Source: Pseudoxanthomonas sp. CF385 (lineage in GTDB: Bacteria > Pseudomonadota > Gammaproteobacteria > Xanthomonadales > Xanthomonadaceae). Taken from it: 64,000 bases of DNA. The notes beneath the pieces were generated by a model. The model was not told the origin of the DNA, did no database searches, and was given only the letters and a program-made list of their open reading frames with translations. The position numbers were made by a program, and so were the translations under genes. Where the stretch lies: NCBI RefSeq assembly GCF_900104255.1, contig NZ_FNKZ01000001.1, positions 576,001-640,000 on the forward strand. The letters run 5' to 3'. This document shows positions 1-7,363 of this stretch, piece after piece; position 1 is the stretch's first letter, and every line of letters begins with the position of its first letter.

Positions 1-124
1 TGTCGCGGCCCACGGGGCGCTGGGCGAGCACGACGCGCGTATTGCAGGGAGTGGCGGCGGAGCGAGGCGGGGGGGCGGGTGCGTGCGCGTGCGCGTGCGC
101 GCCGAGATGCGTTGTAGGTGTCAC
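1..124 (-). CDS. Possible 5' end of an NADP-dependent oxidoreductase, clipped by the window edge
   Basis: Read on the minus strand, a frame that runs off the left edge contains NTRVVLAQRPVGRD. That resembles the N-terminus of zinc-free quinone oxidoreductase / prostaglandin reductase-type medium-chain dehydrogenases. The only in-frame start I find is a GTG at 122-124, preceded by AGGA about four bases upstream. It would add an unusual N-terminal extension rich in His-Ala and Pro. No ATG lies between that GTG and the recognisable segment, so the real start is doubtful and a non-standard start or a sequence error is possible. Only about 41 codons are visible. The family call rests on one short motif. 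Confidence 0.35.
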   Translation of the reverse strand, partial: MTPTTHLGAHAHAHAPAPPPRSAATPCNTRVVLAQRPVGRD

Positions 125-345
125 CGGATCCTGGTCCAAACAATTGCCCCTGTAATCCAGTGGAACGCAGTCATCGCGCGATGCCGGTCATGCGACGCAT
201 GATCGGCATCCGATGTGCGATGAATTGGTTTCATGTGTGAGCGATCGCGCATGCCACGCTGCGTGCAGGACGTCATGCAGCGAACGCGCTGATGCACGGC
301 GTCGACATAGCGGGGGCAGGGAATGGGCATGTGCGTGCGATGTAG

Positions 346-370
346 CCACCGGCGGTGTCGCCGCCGGTGG
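346..370. terminator. Perfect 10-bp stem-loop downstream of the TonB-dependent receptor
   Basis: Arms CCACCGGCGG (346-355) and CCGCCGGTGG (361-370) enclose the 5-base loop TGTCG. The hairpin lies about 37 bases past the stop of the leftward receptor gene. No T-run follows on either strand, so it may be a transcript-end stabiliser rather than a classical intrinsic terminator. Confidence 0.45.
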
Positions 371-406
371 CGCCCGGGCATCACGGCGATGCCCGATGGG
401 GAGGCA

Positions 407-3385
407 TCAGAACTCGTAACTCGCGGTCAGCGTCAGCCTGCGCGGGTCGACGAAACTGCGCGGGTGCTTGTAGTTGTATGCCGCCGCACCGCCGCCGTCG
501 TTCCAGATCTCCACCACGCGGTAGTAATCCTGGCTGTCGAACACGTTCTGCACCATCAGCCCGAGCTTCAGGCCCTTCGCCCAGGTGGGCGCGTAGTCCA
601 CCCGCAGGTCCACCGTGGTCGCCCACGGCACGCGGCCGGAGGTGCCGCGCGGATGCAGGCTGTCGTCGACCGAGTAAGGGGTGCCGACGCCTTCGCCGCA
701 GTAGAACGAACCGGCACCGTACTGCACCGCTTCGCCGTCCGGGCCATCCGACGGGTAGATGCCGAAGCAGTTCACCGGACGTCCGCTCTGCGCGATCAGG
801 TTCGCGCCGACGCGCCACTGCTCGTTGATCTGGTAGGCGCCGAACACCTTCAGGCTGTGGCGGCGATCGTTGGGCAGGTAGCCGTAGGAGCCGTCCATCA
901 GGCCGGGGAAATCGAAGTCCTGGGTGATGCCGGCGTCTTCCTGGGCGATGTCGGACTTCACGTAGCCTTCGGTATTGCCGCGGCTCTTGGACCAGGTGTA
1001 CGAGGCCTGCATGAACCACCTGTCGTCCCAGGCGCGCTCCAGCATCAGCTCCACGGCCTTGTACTTGCGCTTGGCGACCGGCAGCCCCAGCGCGCTGCCC
1101 GGGATGTTGACCACGGTCAGCTCGCCGGTGCCGTTCAGGTCGACGTTGGCCGACAGGTCCTTGCCCGGATTGGTCAGGAAGCAGTGCGACAGGGCCTCGG
1201 CGATCGCCGCCGCATGGTCGGCCGAATAACCGTTGGCGAGCGCCCAGGTTTCGGCGCCGCTGCCCGCGCACATGTCGTCCATGCCGGACTTGAGCTCGCG
1301 GTAGACGCCGCGCATCCCCAGCGTCCACTTCGGCGCGAACTGCCACTGCCAGCCGGCGATGAACTCGTCCTGGTACATCGGCTCCAGGTTGTTGTCCACC
1401 ACCGTGCGCGGATCCTTGATCTCGCCGTCGCTGCTGTAGTTGCGCGGACCGACCTGGGGACCGACCGTCGGGATGCCGGTCACCGGATCGATCGCGGTGA
1501 AGGTGTACCACTCGTTGTAGTCGAGTTCGGCGCCGGCCAGGCGGACGTTGGTGTTGGCGTAGACCGGGATGTAGTAACGCCCCACGTTGCCGAACACCTT
1601 CAGCGTCGAGTCGCCCTTGGCGTCCCACGAGAAGCCGAGGCGGGGCGACCAGGTGTCCTTGATGTCGATGAAGGTGCCGCCCTCGGCATTGAGGTTCTCG
1701 AATGCTTCGTTGCGGATGCCCAGGTAGGCCATCCAGCGGTCGTTGACCTGCCAGGTGTCCTCCACGTACCAGGCCTTGTTCTTGGTGGTGAACGTGCCGC
1801 CGTTGTCGAGCACGCGCAGGCGGACCATCTCGGTGACGCCCGTCGGCACCACCACGCCCGGCGCCACGGTCGTGCCCGGCGTGGTGTTGTAGTAACGCCA
1901 GTACACGCCGCCGGAGTACGAGGAGCCGTCGACGGTGATGAACTCTTCGTTGTCCAGGCCGAAGCGGAGGGTGTGGTCGCCGAGCAGCCATTCGCCGTCG
2001 ACGCGGAACGCCTTGCGCGTATCGCCGGCGTCCGGGATGCGCATGTCGTAGTCGATGTAGCAGCCGGCCACGCCGATCGGCGGCGTACCGGCGTTGCGCC
2101 CGTCCAGGATGTAGGGGCAGTCTTCCGAATTGGAGTTCTCGTTGCCGCGCGAGTACTTGCCGTAGCCGTACAGCGCCGAGAGGGTGAAGGCATCGGTGAT
2201 GTAGCCGGTCCACTTGGCGATGTAGTTGTCGCCGCCGGTGGTGCGGCGGAACGTGCCGATGGGGTCGCCGCCGCCGACCGACAGGTCGCCCGCGGGGCGC
2301 TGGTAGGTGACGCCCTCCTCGATCGCCTTGTCGCGGAAGGCGGTGAGCTCGAGCCGGTGGTCGTCGTTGATGTACCAGTCCAGCTTGACCAGGCCCTGCG
2401 GCGAATCGATCGTGGACTTGTCGTGGCCGTTCTCGTAGTCGAGGACCTCTTCGTCGCGCTGGCCCTGGAACAGGCCGAAGAAGAACAGCTTGTCCTTCAC
2501 CAGCGGACCGCCGCCGTACACGTTGTAGGTGGTCGTATCGACCTTGGATCCGCTCTCGACGATGCGGAAGTCGCCGTCGCGCTCCGGATCGTGCGCGAGC
2601 GCGCGGCCGCTGGACAGCGAGTCGGGGCTCCAGAACACATTGGCCCCGCCCTTCCATTCGTTGGTGCCGCGCTTGGTGGTGACGTTGAGCACGCCGCCGA
2701 GCGAGCGGCCGAATTCCGCGCCATAGCCGCCGGTCTTGATCTGCTGCTCGGCGATCGCTTCGAACGGCACCTGGTTGAATTCCAGGCCGGTGACGATGTT
2801 GGTGACGTTGAAGCCGTTGACGTAGTAGACGTTCTCCGCCGCCGAGCTGCCGCCGAACGACGCGACGTTGCCGAAGCGCGCATCGCCCTTGACCGTGCCT
2901 GGCGCGAGCAGCGCGACGTTGGTGATGTCGCGCGAGACCGGCAGGCGGTCGATCTGGGCTTCGGTGAAGATCGTCACCGATTCGACCGACGAGACGTCGA
3001 TGGGATTGACCGCTGCGGAGCCGACGACGGTGATCGTATCCAGGGTGGCGGCCCCGCCTGCGACCACGAAGGAGACGTTGCTGCCAGTGCCGGTGTTGAC
3101 CGCCACCTCGCGCGTGCTCGTGGCGCCGGCCGCATCGGTGCGGGTGACGCGGTATTGGCCGGGAGGCAGGGCGCCGACGCGGAAGTCGCCGCTGGTACCG
3201 ACGCTGACGGAGCGCTCGAGTCCGGTACCCACGTGGGTGACCGTGATCCGGTCGCCCTCCGCCGCCTGGCCGAACACGCTGCCGGTGGTGTTGGACTGCG
3301 CCTGTACGCCACTGGCAAAACAGGCGCCAAGCGCCAGGCTGAGCGTGGTGATGCGGAACTGCTTGCGTATGCGGCCTCTGTTCAT
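407..3385 (-). CDS. TonB-dependent receptor, Oar-like, with N-terminal carboxypeptidase-regulatory-like domain
   Basis: This outer-membrane receptor of about 992 residues should bring a large or scarce substrate into the periplasm using TonB/ExbB energy. A signal peptide ends near ...ASGVQAQ (about residue 30). A beta-sandwich carboxypeptidase-regulatory-like segment follows (about 30-110, GQYRVT and TSTREVAV). Next is the plug (about 120-260, including PVSRDITNVALLAPG and GYGAEFGRSLGGVLNV), then a long beta-barrel ending in the aromatic C-terminus TASYEF expected for BAM insertion. I chose the ATG at 3385 because GGAAAGGA sits just upstream and it gives a clean signal peptide; an upstream in-frame start at 3421 would add 12 residues. 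Oar-like receptors are common in Xanthomonadaceae. The substrate cannot be read from the sequence. No TonB, ExbB or regulator gene is adjacent. Confidence 0.9.
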   Translation of the reverse strand: MNRGRIRKQFRITTLSLALGACFASGVQAQSNTTGSVFGQAAEGDRITVTHVGTGLERSVSVGTSGDFRVGALPPGQYRVTRTDAAGATSTREVAVNTGTGSNVSFVVAGGAATLDTITVVGSAAVNPIDVSSVESVTIFTEAQIDRLPVSRDITNVALLAPGTVKGDARFGNVASFGGSSAAENVYYVNGFNVTNIVTGLEFNQVPFEAIAEQQIKTGGYGAEFGRSLGGVLNVTTKRGTNEWKGGANVFWSPDSLSSGRALAHDPERDGDFRIVESGSKVDTTTYNVYGGGPLVKDKLFFFGLFQGQRDEEVLDYENGHDKSTIDSPQGLVKLDWYINDDHRLELTAFRDKAIEEGVTYQRPAGDLSVGGGDPIGTFRRTTGGDNYIAKWTGYITDAFTLSALYGYGKYSRGNENSNSEDCPYILDGRNAGTPPIGVAGCYIDYDMRIPDAGDTRKAFRVDGEWLLGDHTLRFGLDNEEFITVDGSSYSGGVYWRYYNTTPGTTVAPGVVVPTGVTEMVRLRVLDNGGTFTTKNKAWYVEDTWQVNDRWMAYLGIRNEAFENLNAEGGTFIDIKDTWSPRLGFSWDAKGDSTLKVFGNVGRYYIPVYANTNVRLAGAELDYNEWYTFTAIDPVTGIPTVGPQVGPRNYSSDGEIKDPRTVVDNNLEPMYQDEFIAGWQWQFAPKWTLGMRGVYRELKSGMDDMCAGSGAETWALANGYSADHAAAIAEALSHCFLTNPGKDLSANVDLNGTGELTVVNIPGSALGLPVAKRKYKAVELMLERAWDDRWFMQASYTWSKSRGNTEGYVKSDIAQEDAGITQDFDFPGLMDGSYGYLPNDRRHSLKVFGAYQINEQWRVGANLIAQSGRPVNCFGIYPSDGPDGEAVQYGAGSFYCGEGVGTPYSVDDSLHPRGTSGRVPWATTVDLRVDYAPTWAKGLKLGLMVQNVFDSQDYYRVVEIWNDGGGAAAYNYKHPRSFVDPRRLTLTASYEF

Positions 3386-3843
3386 CGGTCCTTTCCGTGT
3401 CTTGGGGAAAAAGCGGGGCACTGGCGCGATGCCGCCGGCCAGAGGTCGCGACGTTAGGGAGCGCGGAGGCGGTGCCGCGAATGCATGTGGTCAGGATGAA
3501 GATGCGCCGCCGCCGAAAGTCACGGTGACGTCCGGCAGGGGGCATGACGAATGGCGGCGGACACCGGTCACTCTGAGGTGCAGCGCATGCGGGCCGCGCG
3601 CGCGGCGCCCTAGCCTGTCCGCATGGACGGCACCGCAGGTACGGGCCGCCGGATACGCAGGCACTCTCTCCCTCGGCGGCGGCCGGTATGCGCACCGCCT
3701 TTTTTTCAGGGAATGCGCGTGGTCCGCGCGTGCAGCAGCGCTGGGGAGCGGGCCTTCGGTCGACACGGGCATGCCTGAGCCCTGCCTTGCGTCCGCAAGG
3801 CGGTGGGTCATCGGATCGAGGCGCGACGGGTGTCGCGCGGACC
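3386..3843. other. Non-coding stretch between receptor gene and STAS gene
   Basis: I see no convincing gene in these 458 bases. Frames open here have the skewed arginine/alanine composition of shadow frames and lack ribosome-binding sites. It should hold the receptor promoter (leftward) and the end of the STAS operon. The only clear structure is a 7-bp stem with a 4-base loop at 3784-3801 (GCCTTGC / GCAAGGC), about 45 bases past the STAS stop, with no T-run after it. A short T-run (CTTTTTTTC) lies near 3699-3707. Confidence 0.5.
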
Positions 3844-4221
3844 TCACTCCTCGCCGTCGAGGATCCGCCGCTGCAGCGCGTCCAGGTAGGCATCGGCGTC
3901 CGCGGTGGATTCGAAGATCTCGTCCATCGGCACGGCCTGGACGATCTCGATGACCTTGCGGATCTGTTCCTGCGGATGCACGACCAGCAGGCGGCCTTCG
4001 TGCGGTGCGAGCGCCTTGCGCGCCTTCAGGATGCAGCGGACGCCGGCGCTGCTGATGTAGTCGAGGTGGGCGAGGTCCAGCACCAGCGCCTGCGGACGGG
4101 AGGCGAGCATCGGTGCGAGCGCCTCGTCGAGTTGGGTATGGCTGAGCGTGTCCAGCCGGCCGCTGAGCAGCACGTACTGGTTGCCGTTCACCGGCGGGTA
4201 GACCTCAATCTCCAATGTCAT
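3844..4221 (-). CDS. STAS-domain anti-sigma factor antagonist (RsbV/SpoIIAA type), copy 1
   Basis: A single-domain STAS protein of 125 residues. Its motif LDYISSAGVR carries the serine normally phosphorylated by an HATPase anti-sigma kinase and dephosphorylated by a SpoIIE phosphatase. In the known partner switch, the unphosphorylated form sequesters the kinase/anti-sigma protein. It is a clear paralogue of the next upstream gene (shared GRLDT, LDEALAP, ISSAG, KARK-LAPH and ADAYLDA blocks), so the pair arose by tandem duplication. It lies last in the operon, separated from copy 2 by about 100 bases, so it may also have its own promoter. It has an extended C-terminal helix, TADADAYLDALQRR. The output partner (sigma factor, cyclase or other target) is not encoded here. 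Confidence 0.85.
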   Translation of the reverse strand: MTLEIEVYPPVNGNQYVLLSGRLDTLSHTQLDEALAPMLASRPQALVLDLAHLDYISSAGVRCILKARKALAPHEGRLLVVHPQEQIRKVIEIVQAVPMDEIFESTADADAYLDALQRRILDGEE

Positions 4222-4323
4222 CGGGCATCTCGGTGCGACGGATGTGCCGGGTGGGGTGGCCCGGGTATGGAGGGGAGGAGGTCGGATCGTAAAGCAAAAG
4301 CGGGACGAAGCGACCGACGCCCG

Positions 4324-4710
4324 TCAGTCGTCGTCCTCGTCGGCGCGCAGGACCTTGCGCTGCATCGCATCCAGGTAGGCATCGGCTTCCGCGGTCGACG
4401 AGAAGATCTCGTTCAACGGCACCGCCTTGACCATGTCCAGCACCTTCTGAATCTGCGGTTGCGGATTCACCAGCAGGACCTTGCCGCCATGCGGCGCCAG
4501 CGTCTTGCGGGCCTTGAAGATGGAGCGGATGCCGGCGCTGCTGATGTACTCGAGGCCCGACAGGTCCAGCACCAGCGAATGCAGCTGCCGCGACAGCAGC
4601 GGTGCCAGCGCTTCGTCCAGATCCTCGTAGGTATGCGTATCGAGGCGGCCGCTGACCGCCACGCGCTGGCTGCCCTTGCCCGGCGGCAGGATGTCGATGC
4701 CCAGGCTCAT
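4324..4710 (-). CDS. STAS-domain anti-sigma factor antagonist, copy 2
   Basis: A 128-residue STAS protein with the phospho-acceptor motif LEYISSAGIR and an acidic tail (ADEDDD). The ATG at 4710 overlaps the stop of the upstream kinase gene by four bases (ATGA) and is preceded by GAGGAG, so translation is probably coupled. A longer in-frame reading to 5040 runs through the kinase gene and is spurious. In the inferred switch, the kinase encoded just upstream phosphorylates this serine and the SpoIIE phosphatase encoded before that removes the phosphate. Tight coupling to the kinase suggests this copy is the primary partner and copy 1 is a later duplicate with a shifted role; that is inference. 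Confidence 0.87.
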   Translation of the reverse strand: MSLGIDILPPGKGSQRVAVSGRLDTHTYEDLDEALAPLLSRQLHSLVLDLSGLEYISSAGIRSIFKARKTLAPHGGKVLLVNPQPQIQKVLDMVKAVPLNEIFSSTAEADAYLDAMQRKVLRADEDDD

Positions 4711-5144
4711 GGTCCGTTCTCCTCGGTGGGGATGCGCAGCGTCAGCCGCAGCACGTTGTAGTTGCCGTCGCGCACGTAGTGGGCGTCCTCGGAGACCTGG
4801 CGCACCAGGTGCAGGCCCAGGCCGCCGGTCGGGCGGTCGAGGATGTCGGCATCGAGGTCGGGCGGCGGCTGGTCGAGCGGATTGAACGGAACGCCGCTCT
4901 CGCGGAACTCGAGCGTCAGCAGGCGATCGCGGATGCCGATGTCCACGCACAGCTCGTGTTCCTCGGCATCGACGCGGGCGAGGTCGCCGTGCTCGATCGC
5001 ATTGCTCGCCAGTTCCTCGACGATCAGCCGCACGTCGCACTGGATCGCGCGGCTGACGCCGTTGTTGGCCAGCACGGCCTCGAGCGACGCGTTGAGGTCG
5101 TCGACACGGGCGTGCTCACGGGGAATGAACAGTCGCATCTGCAT
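4707..5144 (-). CDS. RsbW-like anti-sigma factor / serine protein kinase (HATPase_c_2)
   Basis: A 145-residue GHKL-type ATPase of the RsbW/SpoIIAB family. The N-box reads EELASNAIEHG and the glycine-rich lid RPTGGLGLHLV, so ATP binding looks intact. Proteins of this kind phosphorylate a STAS antagonist and bind a sigma factor or another output protein. Its start lies 29 bases inside the end of the upstream SpoIIE phosphatase gene, and its stop overlaps the STAS gene start, giving an unbroken phosphatase-kinase-antagonist operon. A second ATG two codons in (5138) is an alternative start. No sigma factor gene is adjacent, so the regulated partner must be elsewhere or may not be a sigma factor. 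Confidence 0.88.
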   Translation of the reverse strand: MQMRLFIPREHARVDDLNASLEAVLANNGVSRAIQCDVRLIVEELASNAIEHGDLARVDAEEHELCVDIGIRDRLLTLEFRESGVPFNPLDQPPPDLDADILDRPTGGLGLHLVRQVSEDAHYVRDGNYNVLRLTLRIPTEENGP

Positions 5145-7143
5145 GCGCGGTCTCCTGTGATGGCGGAGCTTCGGGGGAAGCGGGATCGCTGTCCAGCCGG
5201 CGGCGGATGGCCAGCACGGTGATGTCGTCCGACTGCGGTGCGCTGCCGGTAAATGCGTGAACTGCGGCGATCAGGCCTTCGCACTGGTCGCGCGCGTTCG
5301 CGCCCGGGCGCAGCGCGCCGGGGATGCGCTCGGGACCGAATGCCAGGTTGTCGGGATCGAACGCTTCGGTGATGCCGTCCGTCCACGCCAGCAGGGTGGC
5401 GCCGGCCGGCAAGCGGCCCGACCACAACGGGAACGCCTCGCCCACTTCGAAACCCAGCGGCGGGCCGGGCTGCAGCGGCAGTTCCTCGTGGCGTCCGTCG
5501 GCCTGCAGCAGCAGCGGCGCATCGTGGCCGGCGCTGGCCAGCACGCACTCGCCGGTGCGCACGTCCACGCGACCGCACAGGACGGTGGCGAACATGCAGG
5601 CATCGTTGCCCTGCACCAGCCGGCGCGAGGCTTCGGCCAGCACGCGCTCGGGGCTGGCGTGGCTGCTGGCCGCCACCTCCAGCACGGTCACGGTGCGCGC
5701 CATGAACAGCGCCGCGGGCACGCCCTTGTCGGAGACGTCGCCGATGGCGAACCACAGCACGTCGGTACCGGTTTCGATGAAGCTGTAGAAATCGCCGCCC
5801 ACGGCCTTGGCCGGTTCCAGCCGCGCATACGCTTCCAGGTGGCTCTGCTCGCGGTCGATCACCCGGCCCGGCGGCAACATCGCCTGCTGGATCTCGCGCG
5901 CGATGGACAGCTCGCTCTCCAGCTTCTGCCGCGCCGCCGTCATGTCCTCGATCTCGCGCAGCTGCTGCCGGATCGATCCGCGCGCGTGTTCCAGCGTGCG
6001 CGCCATCTGGCCGACTTCGTCGCGGCGGCCCACGTACGGCACGGGCATGGCGTAGTCGCCTTCGGCCAGGCGCGCGGCGGAGGTCGACAGGCGTTCGACC
6101 GGCTGGCTGATGTGGCGCGCCAGCTTGCGCACCACCAGCATGCAGACCAGCGCCAGCAGCGCGCCCACCGCGGCGAGCATCCACAGCGCCTGGTTGAGGC
6201 GTTCGGTGATCAGCTCGTACGACTGCGCGACCAGCAGGTTCCAGCCCGTGTCGCCCACCGGCTCCACGACGGTGTAGCGCCGCTCGCCGGTCACGGCATC
6301 GACGTGCGCGTGCTGCAGCGGCTGCCGCAGCCTGACCGCCTGCGCGGCCTCCTGCAGGTCCGCGCGACCGGCGCGGCGGATGTAGTCGTCCAGCGTTTCC
6401 AGCCGGTCGACCGTCACTTCCGGATTGAGCGCCAGCGTGCCCGCCGGCGCCACCAGCGTCACCCGCCAGCCGGGCAGGTTGGCCAGCGATTCGACCATGT
6501 CGGTGAGGTTGGCCAGCGGCAGGTCCAGGCTGACCATGCCGCGGGTGCGCGCGCCGCGGCCGGGGTCGCGCAGCGGCATGTTGTAGGTGACCATCCAGAC
6601 GGCGCCGGCGGTCTGGTTGAGGTAGGGCTCGGACCACCACCCGCCCGGCGATGCCACGGTGCGCTGGTACCAGCCCTGGGTGCGGTACGGATAGCCGTCG
6701 GCGACCAGGTCGCGGTCGCGGCCGTTCGCCGCCACGTAGCGGGCGAAGGGCACGTCCTCGCGCGTGCGGGGCTCCAGCACCAGCAGGCCGCCGGCGCAGC
6801 CGGGCGTGGCCTTGACCATGGCGCGCAGCGTGGCGGTGAGTTCGTCGGGCGCCAGATTGGCCGCGCCCACCAGGTCGGAGATGCCGTGCGTGGTGATGGT
6901 GACCACGCGCATCGCGTTGTCCAGCCGCTGCACCGCTTCCTGCGCGCTGGCCTGGGTGTCGCGGCGCGCGTTGTCGAGGATCATCCGCCGCGCGAACCAC
7001 GCCGTCGCCACCACCAGCAGTACCAGCAGCACCACGTTCACCAGGCCCGCCCACAAGGCGATGCGCGTGCGCAGGCTGCTGCGCCAGTGCGAAGCACCGG
7101 CGGCCGCTGTTGGCACGACGTTCCCTGGCACTGCGTCTTGCAT
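5116..7143 (-). CDS. Membrane sensor PP2C/SpoIIE-family serine phosphatase (Cache-HAMP-SpoIIE)
   Basis: An RsbU-type activator of the partner switch. Order of parts: an N-terminal membrane segment (LWAGLVNVVLLVLLVVATAWF), a periplasmic Cache/PDC-like sensor with a YRTQGWYQ stretch and GGWWSEPYLN, a second membrane segment (ALWMLAAVGALLALVCMLVV), HAMP with a short coiled coil, then the phosphatase with metal-site motifs GGDF, GDVSDKGVPAALFMA, WTDGITEAF and SDDITVLAIR. All acidic metal ligands appear present. I favour the ATG at 7143 because GGGGGAAGG lies upstream. The ATG at 7176 has no ribosome-binding site and overlaps a TATGAT that could be the -10 box; the TTG at 7197 is unlikely. The predicted job is to read an extracytoplasmic signal and dephosphorylate one or both STAS proteins encoded downstream. 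Confidence 0.88.
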   Translation of the reverse strand: MQDAVPGNVVPTAAAGASHWRSSLRTRIALWAGLVNVVLLVLLVVATAWFARRMILDNARRDTQASAQEAVQRLDNAMRVVTITTHGISDLVGAANLAPDELTATLRAMVKATPGCAGGLLVLEPRTREDVPFARYVAANGRDRDLVADGYPYRTQGWYQRTVASPGGWWSEPYLNQTAGAVWMVTYNMPLRDPGRGARTRGMVSLDLPLANLTDMVESLANLPGWRVTLVAPAGTLALNPEVTVDRLETLDDYIRRAGRADLQEAAQAVRLRQPLQHAHVDAVTGERRYTVVEPVGDTGWNLLVAQSYELITERLNQALWMLAAVGALLALVCMLVVRKLARHISQPVERLSTSAARLAEGDYAMPVPYVGRRDEVGQMARTLEHARGSIRQQLREIEDMTAARQKLESELSIAREIQQAMLPPGRVIDREQSHLEAYARLEPAKAVGGDFYSFIETGTDVLWFAIGDVSDKGVPAALFMARTVTVLEVAASSHASPERVLAEASRRLVQGNDACMFATVLCGRVDVRTGECVLASAGHDAPLLLQADGRHEELPLQPGPPLGFEVGEAFPLWSGRLPAGATLLAWTDGITEAFDPDNLAFGPERIPGALRPGANARDQCEGLIAAVHAFTGSAPQSDDITVLAIRRRLDSDPASPEAPPSQETAHADATVHSP

Positions 7144-7181
7144 GCCGCCCCCGAGCCTTCCCCCTGTGTCGATCATAAGCG

Positions 7182-7198
7182 CATTGCAATGTTGCAAT
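7182..7198. promoter_or_regulatory. Tandem TTGCAAT with a CATTGCAATG palindrome between the SpoIIE gene and aceE
   Basis: TTGCAAT occurs at 7184-7190 and again at 7192-7198, one base apart, and CATTGCAATG (7182-7191) is self-complementary. The block sits in the divergent promoter region, just upstream of a TATGAT (minus strand, 7172-7177) that may be the -10 of the partner-switch operon. It could be an operator or part of a -35 region. Evidence is pattern only. Confidence 0.3.
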
Positions 7199-7363
7199 AC
7201 GGCAAAGGTCTTATTTTGGTGCTTCGATTGTCCCGGGACAGCTACGTTGTGTCCGTTCCATACGCCTGCGTAGCCAGGTCCCCCGCGGGGTGCGTGCGTT
7301 ACACTTCAGGGTCTACAAGAATCGGCGACGCCACGCCCCACGCGCGGCGCAACAGGAGTGGGA

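Noticed and set aside
323..3457. A very long open frame (over 1000 codons) antisense to the TonB-dependent receptor
   Set aside because: It is the mirror of third-position GC bias in the real gene; composition is Arg/Val/Ala/His heavy, with no signal peptide, ribosome-binding site or recognisable domain. The same holds for long antisense frames opposite aceE (7313-9946), the glycosidase (18143-21049), the GGDEF-EAL gene (30217-33108), the S9 peptidase (40780-42882), speA (46553-48664), argS (50224-52527) and algC (54749-57043).
3491..3847. 118-codon frame on the minus strand in the receptor/STAS gap
   Set aside because: Arginine- and proline-rich, with no ribosome-binding site and no family resemblance; it overlaps the end of the STAS gene.
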